This document shows, piece after piece, positions 1 through 11,449 of a stretch of DNA of 64,000 bases. Location of the stretch: positions 1-64,000 of the forward strand of contig JAKSZP010017497.1 of the NCBI GenBank assembly GCA_022478985.1, read 5' to 3'. The position numbers and the translations under genes were made by a program. Origin of the DNA: Massospora cicadina (Eukaryota; Entomophthoromycota; Entomophthoromycetes; Entomophthorales; Entomophthoraceae). Positions within the stretch are counted from its first letter, which is position 1; each line of letters opens with the position of its first letter. The notes beneath the pieces were generated by a model. It saw only the letters and a list, made by a program, of their open reading frames with translations. It ran no database searches and was not told the origin of the DNA.

Positions 1-440
1 ATCCGACCCAGCAAGAAACAAATGATCCAGAGCAACCGGCATAATCTTCAGAGCATCTATGATGATGTTTGGAGCATCAGCAAAAGGAGCTGAATCCAGG
101 AGAGTTTAAAAGTCCAACTCTGTAATAGATGGCATAGGAAAAATTAGCCAAGAGTTGTTCAAAGTGATAGCCCGCCTGGTTTCAGAGGGATTAGTTACCA
201 TTTTCAGTATTCGATGGAAGGACTAGCCACTGGCGCCAGACTAGGCATATGAGTCCTGGAAGGACCATAAAAGAGGTTCTGCCAAGCATACTGACTCATC
301 TGCTGGAAGGGACGGAGGTCTATATCAGACAAACTATTCAGGAGCTGCTGGTAGCACAACTCAGAATTTGACATATGAGCTGGATGAGAGGGGGATGTCA
401 GACTTATATAGAAGGTAACATTATGCAATCTATAATCCAT
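1..440 (-). pseudogene. antisense accessory ORF of E0 (unrecognised protein, fragment)
   Basis: Read on the minus strand, an open frame starts at 440 (second Met at 374) and reaches a stop near 204. The reading then continues in a shifted frame to the window edge. After the Met at 374 come the residues SNSELCYQQLLNSL. Further on, ELDF, one stop and LLDSAP can be read. Both stretches match the antisense frame of E2 (YEQILSSL and ELNFEALLDSAP), and the first matches E1 (AYHSFFASL). I do not recognise the protein family. No signal peptide or membrane segment is evident. It lies about 580 bp from the LTR, farther than in E1 and E2, so an insertion or a different leader is possible here. Confidence 0.5.
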
Positions 441-938
441 TAAGCTCTAATACCGGAGAAATTAACCTCAAAATTAATGAGATAAGCTTTCCAAGGGAAG
501 AATTAGGAATGACTTGAGCCAAGAGGTTATGTGCGAAATAACAAGGCGAATAGAAATAAGTATTCTTAATTAGGCCATGAATTGAACATTGATGGCAAGA
601 GTCTCCTGTCTAGGATGAGGATAAAATCAGGAAATCAAGGACGCCAGACCAAGAATCCTGAATATGACAGCGGATTATATACCCTGATGGGGGGAAAACT
701 GGATCCCAGGACTATTATCTCATGAGTAAATCGATCAGCCTGGCACAACAGTAGATCAGGGGACCGCGCTCTGAGAAGGCAGTACCGAGGAGGAAGAGGA
801 AGAAAGCCATATGCCAAAGGTTTTCCTGAGCAACGTTGAGTACTGACGAGTGAACTTCACTTGAACCAATGAAGTTTTTGACCAGGTGTCCAAAGTGGTG
901 TTCTCATGCCCTGGTTCTTTTCTCGCTTGAAATCTAGG

Positions 939-952
939 CAAGAGGGGGGATG
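939..952 (+). other. polypurine tract of E0
   Basis: A purine-rich run (AAGAGGGGGGATG) directly abuts the TGTTGG start of the LTR, as expected for plus-strand priming. E2 has the related AAGAGGTGGGATG in the same place. Confidence 0.6.
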
Positions 953-1930
953 TGTTGGATTTTTTGCCCATATTCCCAGCTACTAGATTACCTGGTATCG
1001 CTAGGGGAAAATTCCTTAAGGCAAAGTGAATCAGGAATGAGTTGGCCTGAGTTTCAGAGTAACTACTCTTGGGAGGTTTGAGGTATTCGCCTGGTCATAT
1101 CCATCAGGGATCAATCTGGACAAATACTTAAGATCTTATCAGGCGGAGTTGCCGACGAAATAGGGGCATCTGTTAGTGATTAAACTATCAGGTGTAATGA
1201 TTAGAACTAGTCAGGTTTCATCACTGAGTGATTGGGAATGAATAGCAAGTTGTGAGGCGAGTGATGCCGCATGCAACTAGTGAATTGATCAGCTGTTTCA
1301 TGATTTGCCATATTGGGCATTAAGTCCCAAACCTAAGCAGGTCACTAGCCAAATATGGTTGGTTTTCTCGGATTGAGAGGAAAACGTTAGGGATACGTTT
1401 TCTGATTTTTTCCAATTTGAGGTCTTGAGGATGTCCAACAACAGAATCCTAGCCAGGATGGGGAAGATCATCACTGCCAAGATGGGGATGGGTAATTCAA
1501 CAGCAATTGCTGCAGTTTCGTTTAAGAGGTGTCAATCAAGGGTTAGGCAGTTGAATTCCCCACTATATATATTCCCTAGGATTTACTATAATAGAAACTT
1601 TATCTACAAAACCAGTGTTTACAGTAATATTATCCATTTGTTATATAGTTAGACTATCAGCTTCTATTGTGTTGTTCTGTCTCAATGATTTTATTGCAGA
1701 GGGCGATAATTCGAAGACTCTCAGAGAGAAGAGTAAAGATCCAAGCAGGGATCTAAAGAAGAAGGAGCCACAATCAGGGATAGATGCCAGCTATGTGTTG
1801 AGCCAAAAGAGACTGTCATCAGGGTATCTCAGTAAAGATTGGGTGGACAAGAGCATAGGGAACGAATCCCTAACAAGTAAAACTTCACTTCATTTAGTTG
1901 GGAGTACTGGCTTAGCGTTGGGCTGAAATA
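953..1930 (+). repeat. 3' LTR of E0 (right end uncertain)
   Basis: Opens with TGTTGG after the polypurine tract. It holds a TATA-like stretch near 1562-1570 (CTATATATATT) about 600 bp in, as in the U3 region of the other LTRs here. With no partner LTR the end cannot be fixed; it may stop anywhere from about 1620 to 1930. The reading frame at 1615-1926 within it has no recognisable domain and is probably incidental. Confidence 0.4.
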
Positions 1931-2289
1931 TAATTCATACTCAACTAAAGATAATAGTCTCCTTACTATTATAAATTAATAATTCATTCTATACAACGTG
2001 ACAAAGTGCATGAGGAAACTGAACCTGTGCAGTAAAAAGGTTACTGGGTTGCTTGCTAATAACAACCAACATCAGTAAATTTTTACAAAAGGTTATGTTG
2101 AAACAGAGAACATCTGGATATCACATAGAGGCTGCTCAAACGCTCAAGATCTGATCCACGACTTCCATGCTAGATTTCCTGAAGCTGTAGGTCCTGACAC
2201 TCAAGTTTCCGTAGCCTCCATGAAGCTTACAGACCCCCAAAAAGAACTTTGTCTTGGACAACGTACCCTCAGGCAGCGTAGAACCCTAT
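1931..2289. other. unassigned spacer
   Basis: No coding frame, LTR or RNA gene recognised. It may be host sequence or very old repeat. Confidence 0.4.
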
Positions 2290-3190
2290 ATAAGAGTAGA
2301 GGGTGATGTCACAGTTAGTTACACTCTACCTAGAGTAGACCATCCTACTGAAGACAAGCATAAGAAGCCCTGGAGTCAAGGCCAGAACCCTTGAGGGACA
2401 CAAATGACCTCTTTAAGGTCATTTACTGTAAATGGTTCAGGCTTTGCAAGTCAAGGCTGAGTAAAAATAGCACCATATTGGCAGAAATCTGGCAAAAAAT
2501 TAAAATTAAAATCTATAAAATAAGCTGCTAAAAAGTATCATAATATGGACAGAATTAAAAGCATTTTGTTTTGCTAAAAGGCAAAAACTATCAGCATGGA
2601 CTTTTTTCCATTGATTCTTTTGGAATTATTGCAAAACTTACTAATATCTACGCCAAGTTGAGAAATTTTCTTGCTTTTTTCAGATACTAAGCTAATTTTA
2701 AACAAAGTTTAGTGATATTTTGCTTGAGTTTTCTCTACTTTTAGGGTTAGTTTTTTAGTAAAGCCCTGGTTAATCCTACCATAGTGAAGGACTCCATTTC
2801 AAGCTCTGGTCTGACCCTCCCTTTTGGCATGAATTTGCCACCCACGCCACAACCTATTCTGCCAAGTTTATCATATCATATTTCATCAATTTTGCCATAG
2901 TACCTACCCAAACTCCCTCAACTCTCAGGGACTCTTCTCCCTGAGAGTTTGCTTCAGTTTTTCCTTTATTCAGCTCTAGAAACACATATGGGAACATATC
3001 TAAGATAACCTGTGACGTTGCTTTCTTCTGATAAGGCATTTTTACCCTCTTTTGGAACCTTCTACCTGGTGCCTTCTCACTTGCAATCTCCTGCGCTCCA
3101 TTTCCATGGCACTTATATACTTTTTGGTTGAAAGATATTCTACTCTGACCTCATCTGATGCTGCCCCAGTGGCAAAAAAAATTGGTTGCC
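2290..3190 (-). repeat. Y repeat, copy 1 (unclassified, about 0.9 kb)
   Basis: This block matches the two halves flanking X at 16170-16557 and 18475-18960. Shared landmarks in order are AAGCCCTGGAGTCAAGGCC (AAGCCCTAGAGCCAAAGCTC in copy 2), a GACCTCT block, an AT-rich centre, CTCTGGTCTGACC (CTCTGGTCTCACTTC), CCTATTCTGCCAA (CCTATTATGCCAA) and CTCCTGCGCTCCA, identical in both. No LTR ends, RT or terminal inverted repeats were found. The conserved reading frame is on the minus strand, so the element is probably oriented that way. Confidence 0.55.
2770..3115 (-). pseudogene. Y-repeat minus-strand ORF (unrecognised)
   Basis: On the minus strand the frame reads GNGAQEI, a basic stretch, then MPYQKKATSQVIL and FPYVF, and stays open from about 3110 to 2854. 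The second Y copy gives ETGAQEV, TQKEGATY and FPYKF in the same order, with stops. Keeping protein-level similarity while the DNA has drifted suggests it once coded for something. The open part is 61 residues from the Met at 3039 and is rich in Lys and Glu. No known domain is recognised; it could be a gag-like or ORF1-like N-terminus. Confidence 0.35.
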
Positions 3191-5249
3191 ACTTATGCTA
3201 AGCAGCTATTGCATTTGTTTTAAAACATTTTATTGGATTAATTATGGCTAATACAACCATCTCAGGGGCTGGAGTTTGAATGCAATCTGATGAGTAGGTT
3301 ACAAGTATTGCTGCAAATGCTCTTGATTTTATCTATATAAAATTAAATGGACACAAAAATGACAAAGAGTAGGGAGGGTTGTTATTTTAAGATTGGTTTG
3401 TAATTAATATGGGTGAAGGAAAGCTACCAACGCTCATCAAGGAAGTTTCATAAGTCCAAAATCTTTTCCAGTGGTAAGGCTCATGGGTTGGAGCCCTTTG
3501 ATTGAAAGGGATGTAAGTTCTGTTCCGTCTAATTCCTGTGGCAGAGATCCTTACAGTTTAATATGTAGCTAGCTTGTATTTAAAAAGCATTAAAATTTAT
3601 TTATAGTGTCAAGTTTATATAGTAGATCAATCAAAAGCAAAAAGTAAGGAATTTGAAATTGCATGAGAGTTCAATTGAAATTTTGTAGTTCCACTAAGAA
3701 GACATTTTATAAAAATTTTTAAAACAAATCAGCTTTAAGTTCCTTAAGTTTTTAGTATAAAATAATTTTGATTTTTAAAATCTTATTTAGAAATTTAAGA
3801 AAAACAAAAAACCTACATTCATTTATTTTTTACTATGCGCAGATTAACGTATTATTAGTAAGTAAGGAGCTTTTAAAACTCAATCTTAATATAGGTTGCA
3901 CAAAGAAACAAATATAAATTCTGTTTATTTGAGGTAAGTTGATTAAGGATGGACATTATCAGTTGCTCAAAGAGCTTAAAAATGAAGACCCTAAACAAAT
4001 GGATCAATTTTCCTAGAAGAGAGAATCTAGAAACTAAACAAAAACAATTTATAAGGTGGGACATGCGTAGTACTGCTTATACAACCATGTCAGAAGGGAG
4101 AGGTGATCAGGGGGCTCATCCTTGGCTGTATCTTCCTCATCCTAAAGTATGGTATGAGCTAAGGAGAGACAAGGGAGTAGGGGCATCAGATGTATGGGAC
4201 TAATATTACTTAACAGTTGAATATCAAAAATTGACATGCATATTAAAAACTTCAGTATAGCTAGCAAGGATTTGGGTTGGATGCAAGCATTGGGGAGTGT
4301 TGTCAAAGGGGTTGACTTGATTTTTACTAGACTTCTATCAAAAGTTGATGGTTAGATTAGAATGATTGTGATAAGACCCTCCAAAAAATGCCCTAACAAT
4401 CATCCCTACTCTTTGGGTCTTTTAATCATTCCATAATTATCACGTGGTAATTACAAACCTCTAAAGAAATCTTTCACCTGTAAATGGGTCAAATATGCCT
4501 ATTATACTCATTGTATGCATTGAGCCCATTGTACTTCCCAATAATCTAGTTATATTCTGGAGACATTGCAGTCTGATGGCTAGAAAACCATGTATAGATA
4601 CTCTTAATTCTATCTTAATAGGGTATTGCCATTTACCCAAACTTCTTTTACCTTTTGGAAGCTGTTCTTAAAGTAGAGATTTGTATTTCAAGAATAAAAG
4701 AAATATTGCATAACTCTCTGTACAAAATTCAGGTTTTGCCCTTGTGATGGAACAGAGGTTGTACAATTGAGTAGGGTCAAAGGAGTTCCCAAAAGATCTA
4801 TATATAAAGCCAGCGGCTCATCCATTTGTTGAACACGATTTGCCCCCTTTTAGATCAAAAAGGGCTCTAACCTCAAGGACCTATCTCTCACCTAAGTTTT
4901 CTGACCTAGGACATACCCTAGGTAAGTATGGGTGTAAGATGTTCCTCCCTGTTAGCCTTGTGCCACTCCCCAAACCGTTTTAAAATCTAAACCCACCATT
5001 GTCTCAGAGTCTGCAGAGTTTTATCTTAAAAAATGACAACTCTGAATACATTTAAAAATATTAATAAATCATCCACCAATGTCCCCGTCCCACCTCCAAC
5101 CAACAGCTCAATTGATAGCCATCATTTTGGCTAAAAATTTGACACCTGAGACAACCCCAGTTAAAAATAGCCTGTGATGAAAATCCAAAAGTGGGGATAA
5201 GGCTGAAGGTAAAATGTATAAAATGGGGGATTGAACTCATCATCAAATA
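3191..5249. other. unassigned AT-rich region left of E1
   Basis: Apart from the SINE-like piece at 3440-3580, I recognise nothing firm. The frame at 3949-4203 (84 codons) has no recognisable motif. A TATA-like stretch (ATCTATATATAAAG) near 4797-4810 looks like the U3 of an LTR, but no LTR ends were found. The sequence up to 5249 is the target of E1; 5245-5249 (AAATA) nearly matches the bases after E1 (AAATT). Confidence 0.4.
3440..3580 (+). repeat. possible tRNA-derived SINE, copy 1
   Basis: A pol III A-box-like stretch (CCAGTGGTAAGG, 3467-3478) is followed at a suitable distance by a B-box-like stretch (AAGTTCTGTTCC, 3515-3526). Between them CCCTT/AAGGG can pair around a 7-base loop like an anticodon arm. 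The sequence at 44075-44170 has the same order (AAGTGGTAGG, then a perfect T-arm, then GGCGTGG against CTGTGG here). The tRNA of origin cannot be named, and no TSD was identified. Confidence 0.3.
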
Positions 5250-6393
5250 TGTTAGATTTTGATGGTTGACTCAAAAGGAAACCTTAAAGAAAACTATCAA
5301 TGCTGATAGATTACTCCCATTGATTGATCCTTTGATCCTTCCCAATTTATATGCATAATCTGATAAATCAGATTCACCTCATAACCGCTTTGATTGCATC
5401 TCAAGTAACCCAATTATCATAGCTAATAGTAGCTATCATATAATCACATTATGGCTTATTATGGGTCCACTTGGGTGCAAAGTGGTCTCATGGCATTAAC
5501 TAAATTGCACCTCCTAAATTAGTGCATTAACCTTAATGCACTAAGGCAGAATTTGGGTTAATTAATGATATCAATTTATTAAGCACTTAAACATAGGTAT
5601 CCCAATTAAGGGAATACTTAGTGCTATTGAGAGGCCTGCCAATGTCCCAATTAGGGTGCATCATCTTTATCATTCATATATTATTATCCCCATTTATTGT
5701 TATTTGTCAAGCTATAATGTAGCTCTAATCGGGAAGATTTTGATGTTGAGTTTGCAACCAAAATCATCCCGATTATGAGAGTTAAATTGCCTTGAATTGG
5801 GCTGAAACAATTGTTAGTTTTAGTCAATTCATGGGCCAAATTGACTTGGGTATATTTCATGATTATTTCCATGACCAGCAGAGGATTGGCATAATATGAA
5901 TGAACTCACCTAATAGATGAGTCCAGCCAGGAGATGCCCAAGAGGTATATAATACCGGCGCCTGACCAATTAATAAAACATCATCACTTACCATTTAGAT
6001 GTTGATCATTAATAACTACTGTCTCTTAGTTTATTAATTATTGTTGTCCATCTGTCGTCTATCTGATATTTGTATCTGTTGCCGTTATGTCTATATTAGA
6101 TAGTTGTGTGCATTAATACTTCCTGAGGAGAAGTACTCAATTTACCTGCTGGAGAAATATTCCCAATTATAGAGAAAAAATTTCCTAATTTTTATGAAGA
6201 CATAAGGTCCCATAACTGTTGTTTACAAAAGACTTAAGAATGGTGAGCATACCGGAGTTATGTGGCTATTATTAAGGATTAAGGGAGAATCTACTTCCTA
6301 ATTATAAGTTGGAGTTCTATTTAAAAGCGAGTATTTATCCTTGAACTTATTGTTAAGTCATTTTAGATTGCATCATCGCCTGAAAACCTAACA
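5250..6393 (+). repeat. 5' LTR of E1
   Basis: Begins TGTTAG and ends CCTAACA, a short inverted repeat typical of LTR ends. It aligns along its length with 13891-15040, including the TATA block GGTATATAATACCGGCGCC and the segment around GTTGTCCATCTG. Confidence 0.92.
5946..5977 (+). promoter_or_regulatory. LTR core promoter of E1 (TATA box, then AATAAA)
   Basis: TATATAAT lies inside the conserved context AAGAGGTATATAATACCGG, which is identical in the 3' LTR (around 14590). About 20 bp downstream is AATAAA. The pairing of TATA and AATAAA fits a short R region. It is inferred from sequence only. Confidence 0.5.
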
Positions 6394-6395
6394 TT

Positions 6396-8632
6396 TTGGT
6401 GCTCACTCAAAAAATACAACTACCTAATATGAACATGGACAATCAGATTTCAGAATTTTCCAGAAAGTACAGTGACAACAAAATGGAAACAGGCGATGTT
6501 CAGTTTATTGAACATTTTACATCAAATTGTTCTGACAATGAGGAGGGAAACGAGTACTTTTTAGAGAAAATTTTATCTGGAACAGGTCCAATTTTAACTT
6601 CTAATCCAGCTGAGTTTACCCAGGCCAACATCAAGGGAATGTTGGAAACCCTGTTTCGATGCTACTAGGTTAGTTCTTCAACAATTGACCCACAGCTTTG
6701 GTCTATTTTATTATATGAAGGATCAAGCCCTGAAGAACGAAATTTATCAAAAATACAGAGGAAGCTACCATGGCTGCTTTGGCCTGAAGACTTCAGGAGA
6801 ATCAGGCCAACATATAAAAATATTTGTCAATTTCTGTACAACCATCTATTAAGCATGCTCAAAGAATTTTTGCACGCCAAAATCTTGAGCTTTCCTACCT
6901 CCACCATATCCAAGATGAGGAATGGTCAGCCCAAGCTTGCTTGTTAGAGAAGCTGGATACTTGCTTTGCAGAAGTATGCAAAGCAATTGTTGCAAACACT
7001 GGAGTTTCATCAGAAGCTCATGGTCAGATTGATGAGTTGGTAGCTCAGCTTTATGAAGGCGTCCCAAAATAGCAACACAAGTGCTAAACAATTCTGGGTT
7101 ATCAAGCCAGTGGAAACGGGATATTACCAACCACTACATCAAACTTGAGACGCAGTATCATTACACTGCAGCCAATATGGAAAGCCTTCTACAATAGGGT
7201 CATGATTCAAGAAAAACCCTTTAAGAGTTGGAGGAAAAACATGTCAAATTGGAAGATTATATTCAGACAGAATTTTCAGCTACTTAGTGGGATATCAAGG
7301 CTTTAGCCCGGTTACCTCTTGCTACAGTAGAACAACTGGACAATTCAGATATAAAGGCCAAATTACCAATGTATGGTCAACTATTTCAGAACTCCGTACT
7401 TTCAATACAATCTTATTTAAGGAGAAAAAAAATATGGAGATTTGATTGTCGTGTGCAAACACCAGAATGACAAGAATGTTGGAAGAAATGAAAGCACTTT
7501 TGGCCCAAGTGACATTAGCTTAAGCAGATCTCTCTCAAGTTAACAAGGAGATGGAGAATCTTAAGATTAATAGTTACAAGTGTACAACCAATCTTGGGGG
7601 AGGGGGGGATGAAAATGCGGCCCCAAAGGCACGTCAAGTTGTGCTTAAGAAACTGCGTCAGTCCCAATTTTGGAAAACAGTGTCAAGCGATTCTGAAGAT
7701 TATCATGAGGCAGTTGAAGACTATGGAATGGATGTATCAAATACACGAATTATCCACATGTACTAACCTCTATGCACACTCCAAGTCACTCACAACATCC
7801 TAATAGGCCTGAAGGTTCTCCAAGTCAGTCAAACTTAAGAAGAGAAACTGCCTCTCCAGTTAGGGACTCAGGCAAAGATGACTTCAAACCACTTAATTTG
7901 TCAAGACCAGATAAAGAAGGCTATGTATACTCCTTCTTGAAGCTTTTTTAGAAGGCCATGAGAGGAGCATCTGATCATGCAAAAGCGACAACCCTCATCA
8001 ATTGTTTGGACTTGCACAGAGTAGACCTCATAATGCCCTATATAGGGGAAGATTTGTCTTACAATGAGGCCAGACAAGCCGTCATTAAGGAATTTGGTGG
8101 GCCCAAAAAGCTGTCGACTCAAAAGACAGAGCTCTTGAATATTGAGTTCAGACCCAATGAGTCCATAAAAGACTTTGCTGATCAATTTTATCATGAAGTT
8201 CAAGTGCTCCTCGGATCAAACATTATGACTGAATATGATGCATTAATTGCCATGGAACATGTTGTGCAGACCTATTGTGAAATGGAATGAGTAATGATTC
8301 CTGCCTTTAATGGCGATATAGAAAGAAATAGACTTGTGGACTATTTACGCCTCTGTGAAAGAAGTTTTGAGGCGCCAAATTAGCCAAAAAATCTGCAATG
8401 GGTGCGTCCTCAACAGAAATTTAGTAGTACAAGTCACACTCAAGAAAGAAATGGGAATCCTAAGGAGCAGAAACCTGACTGTCCCAAATCTAATGCCATC
8501 ACTTGCCATCGTTGTGGTAGAAAAGGGCACTTTGCCAACAAGTGTTATACCCGAATGGACGTGAAAACAGGAGTTCATGTGGCATATAAAGTTGAAAAGG
8601 ACTCAGAATCGGGAAAAGGGCAGGTGGAGTAG
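6396..8632 (+). pseudogene. E1 gag remnant
   Basis: Gag would form the particle that packages element RNA. The region keeps four open stretches in different frames. At 6396-6668 is an acidic N-terminal part. At 6824-7072 is a helical part rich in Gln, Glu and Leu. At 7958-8290 is a capsid-like part with YIGEDLSYNEARQAVIKEFG and IEFRPNESIKDFADQF, which resembles the retrotransposon gag core. At 8402-8632 is a zinc knuckle CHRCGRKGHFANKC, a perfect C-x2-C-x4-H-x4-C RNA-binding motif. The pieces are separated by stops and frame changes, so no functional Gag is made. Confidence 0.75.
6397..6411 (+). other. primer-binding site of E1
   Basis: TGGTGCTCAC starts three bases after the 5' LTR. The same word, extended to TGGTGCTCACTACAG, follows the 5' LTR of E4, and close variants follow those of E2, E3 and H. 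TGG at the start fits pairing with a tRNA 3' CCA end. The tRNA is not identified. Confidence 0.6.
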
Positions 8633-9040
8633 AGGCGGAATGCTCTACTATCACCCATCATACCAAAAACATTTCTCCTGATCCTGGCAAACTTTTTATG
8701 TCTAATTCAATTAACAAAGATTTCTTACATTGTATTATGGCCAACGATGTACATATGATCACAACTAGATTCTGAAAAGGCCAAAATTCAGGTGAAGCTT
8801 CAGAAGAAGCCCAAATAGAGGTGGCTAAACCATATGCTAAGCAAATTATGGACCATGGCCTTGATCCTCATACTACTCACTCTCATGACCTGCCCTCCTT
8901 AAAAGATGTACAGATCGCAATCCCTATGCAGACTCTGGTGGAAAACCTTCCTGAAATATGTTCTTGCCTTAAATCACACTTGGAGTCGGCAATTTTGAAA
9001 CTATTCACTTAATAAACACTTCTGAACCATACTCTGAGTG

Positions 9041-9665
9041 TACCTATATCAATATCGCTGTCAATAAGGTCCATGTTTGGGCCATTATTGATAGTGGAGC
9101 TCCTTTAGTTATCGTCAGCACTAAGTTGGTAAAGAAGTTGGGAATAGCTCCAGATGTTTCCCATGATTAAGAATATGGCACTTTAGGAACACATACCACC
9201 AGAGCTCTTGGGACATATAGTGCCTTTCCTATAAGGGTTGGGTCTATAGTAGTATCTGCTCCAGCTATAGTCTTGCCTAATCAGAACTACGAGGTCCTTA
9301 TTGGCATTGATTTTATGATAAGATATGAAGTGGTGCTAGTCAAAAAGGATGACACCTTAACCAGACTGAACCAAACCATCCTGATTTACTATACAAAGAA
9401 CTCAAAGATGGGACTAAAGAAACCTAATCTGTTTATTAATTTGGCCTATCAAGATGGAAGTATCTCTAGCGAATACCATAGATTGAAGCGCCGTGTCAAG
9501 GCCCTGCCAATGCAAATCCATGAGTCTAAGGGAATACCCCTCCGAGCAAACAGGGAGCTAACTCTGGACACTGAAATGCAGGCAGTAGTCCCAACTGGGC
9601 TAACATACAAATCCCAGAAGGGCTTTATGGCGAAGTTTATCAACCTTGGTCTTGAATCAACATGA
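9041..9665 (+). pseudogene. E1 aspartic protease remnant
   Basis: Retropepsin-type protease that would cut Gag-Pol. The frame reads IIDSGAPLVIVSTKL, with the catalytic D-S-G at 9090-9098, then VLPNQNYEVLIGIDFM, the family's C-terminal ILIG.DF-type motif. A TAA near 9168 breaks the frame between them. The open frame 9273-9665 continues into the protease/RT linker, which has no further recognisable domain. The order gag, protease, RT fits Ty3. Confidence 0.75.
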
Positions 9666-9839
9666 ACCTAATGTGGCGCCTGGGATAATTATTCCTGAAC
9701 ATCAAAAAATTAGTATCCTCTGTGAAAACATGCAGTTCCGCCCAATTTTTATCAAAAGGCACCTTTTGGTTGCCTATCTCCATCTGATTCCTATCATGGA
9801 ATTGAATCTTTCCACAATTTTTGAGCTCTGGATAAGCTA

Positions 9840-10740
9840 GGGCTTCCTGATGATGGTTTGGATTATGTGCTTAACGTCATACCTGTGGCCGATTTAGGTG
9901 AACTAAATGATCAGGGAAAGGACTGAGGTCGATGATTATTAGAGAAATACCATGAGATATTCGCCAAGGAAGATTTTGATCTGGGATGTGCGAGAGGAGT
10001 AGCCCATACAATAGATACTGTGGACCATTTACCTATCCAATTGAGGCTGATCAGGCGTTCAAAAACTGCTGAGGAAGTTATGTCAAAGGAAATTAAGGAA
10101 CTACTCAACCATGGTATGTTGATGCCATCCAAGAGTCCATGGGCTGCCCCAATTCTCATTGTAAAAAAGAAAGATGGGAGCAACATGGTTTTTATTGACT
10201 ACTGGAAGCTTAACAACATTACAAAAAAGGATAATATCCTCTTCCATGTATTGACGATGCCCTAGACAGGTCTGGGGGTCAAAGTTTTTCTCAGTGATGG
10301 ATTTAATTAGTGGTTATTGGCAAATTGACTTGCCCAAAGCTGAGCGAGAAAAGTGCGTCATTATTACCCACGAAGATTTATTTCAACCAAAGCGGATGCC
10401 CCAAGGACTCTGTAATGCTCCAGCAACCTTCCAGAGAGCGATGGACACTATTCTGGGCGATCTTAAATTGTCATGTTTACTAGTGTACCTAGATGATATA
10501 AACGTATTCAGTCATACCTTTGATGAACATCTGGAACACCTGGAAGAGGTTTTCAAGAGGTTAGCAGCAGTGAATTTGAAAATCAAGCCCCGGAAGTGTT
10601 ATTCTTTAAGGACCAGCTGGAATATCTTCGGTTTGTAATTGGTAAAGAAGGTCTTTGACCATACCGGCCAAATTGGAAGCAATATCTAGAATGAAGAGGC
10701 CCAAATCCAAGCGGGATATTCAATTATATTTTGGGCATGA
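9840..10740 (+). pseudogene. E1 reverse transcriptase remnant
   Basis: Two open blocks (10020-10265 and 10294-10638) carry the RT signature in order: ILIVKKKDGS, then SGYWQIDLPKAEREKC, MPQGLCNAPATFQRAMDTIL, and the catalytic YLDD at 10486-10497, followed by INVFSHTFDEHLEHL and KIKPRKC. The YLDD aspartates are intact. A stop in the palm region (10263-10265), another after the KPRKC block and frame changes kill it. YRKLN has become YWKLN. The nearest relatives in the window are E2 and E4. Confidence 0.88.
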
Positions 10741-11290
10741 TTGGGTACTATCGCCAATTTATTGTCAACCTTTCTCAAATTGGAGAACCCTTGTTTTGTC
10801 TATTTAAGAATAAGGTCTCTTTTGAGTGAAATTTGGCCTGCCAGGAGGCATTTGACCAGCTTTGTTCGGCCCTATTAGTTGCACCAGTGTTGCGCTATCC
10901 TGACTTTGACCAGGAGTTTATTGTCCAAACTGATGCATCATTAATGGCAATTGGAACCGTTCTGTCCCAAATTGAAGAAGATGGTGAAGAGCACCCAGTA
11001 GCCTATGCTAGTCGGACCCTAAATGTCCATAAAAGATATAACTGTGACAGAAAGGGAGTGTAAGGAAGTTATATATGCCTATAAACAATTCTGAGTATAC
11101 CTTCATGGAGTGCTCTTCACCGTGTTTACTGATCATGCATTCCTAAGCTGAATTAACAACTTGAAGGAGCCAGAAGGACGTTTGGCTCGCTGGGCACTTA
11201 AGCTGCAGGCTTAAGACTATACCATAAAGCACCTTGCTTGTGCTAAGCATCATAATGCTGATTGTTTGTAAAATCTGCCCATTGTAGCAA
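10741..11290 (+). pseudogene. E1 RNase H remnant
   Basis: FIVQTDASLMAIGTVLSQ carries the first RNase H aspartate, followed by EEHPVAYASRTL, both typical of Ty3 RNase H. After 11063 the frame is lost, but the end of the domain (EPEGRLARWALKLQA, then HNADCL) can still be read around 11167-11270 with stops. The RNase H would remove the RNA template during reverse transcription. Confidence 0.8.
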
Positions 11291-11449
11291 CCCTCTCTCA
11301 TCCTGCGGATGCCTTGTTTCAGAAGATGGTTAGTGGAACTTTTACCGATGAGCCCAAACAAGTGCAGAAAATTCTCAAAATTAAGAAAGGATACCTACAC
11401 TGAAAAAGGTGTCTTATTCAAGTTGTTTGATGGAAAGAAATAAATACTT

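Larger units (their letters stand above)
1..1930 (+). mobile_element. E0: 3' end of a Ty3/gypsy-like LTR element (partial)
   Basis: Only the 3' end of this element is inside the window. From left to right it shows an antisense reading frame, a purine-rich tract ending AAGAGGGGGGATG, and a sequence opening TGTTGG that I read as the 3' LTR. The same order (antisense frame, purine tract, LTR) closes E1 and E2. The pol genes would lie left of position 1. The right end is uncertain because no second LTR is available to define it. Confidence 0.55.

Noticed and set aside
1615..1926. 103-codon ORF as a small secreted or membrane protein
   Set aside because: It starts with a hydrophobic stretch, but it lies at the end of the E0 LTR region, and the composition after residue 35 looks like random LTR sequence.
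3949..4203. 84-codon ORF as a host gene
   Set aside because: No motif, no similarity to anything else in the window, and of a length expected by chance in 64 kb.
10263..10265. Alternative genetic code or stop readthrough to explain in-frame stops
   Set aside because: TAA, TAG and TGA all occur at conserved sense positions (Trp, Gln, Tyr, Arg) along with frameshifts and lost catalytic residues, as expected from neutral decay.
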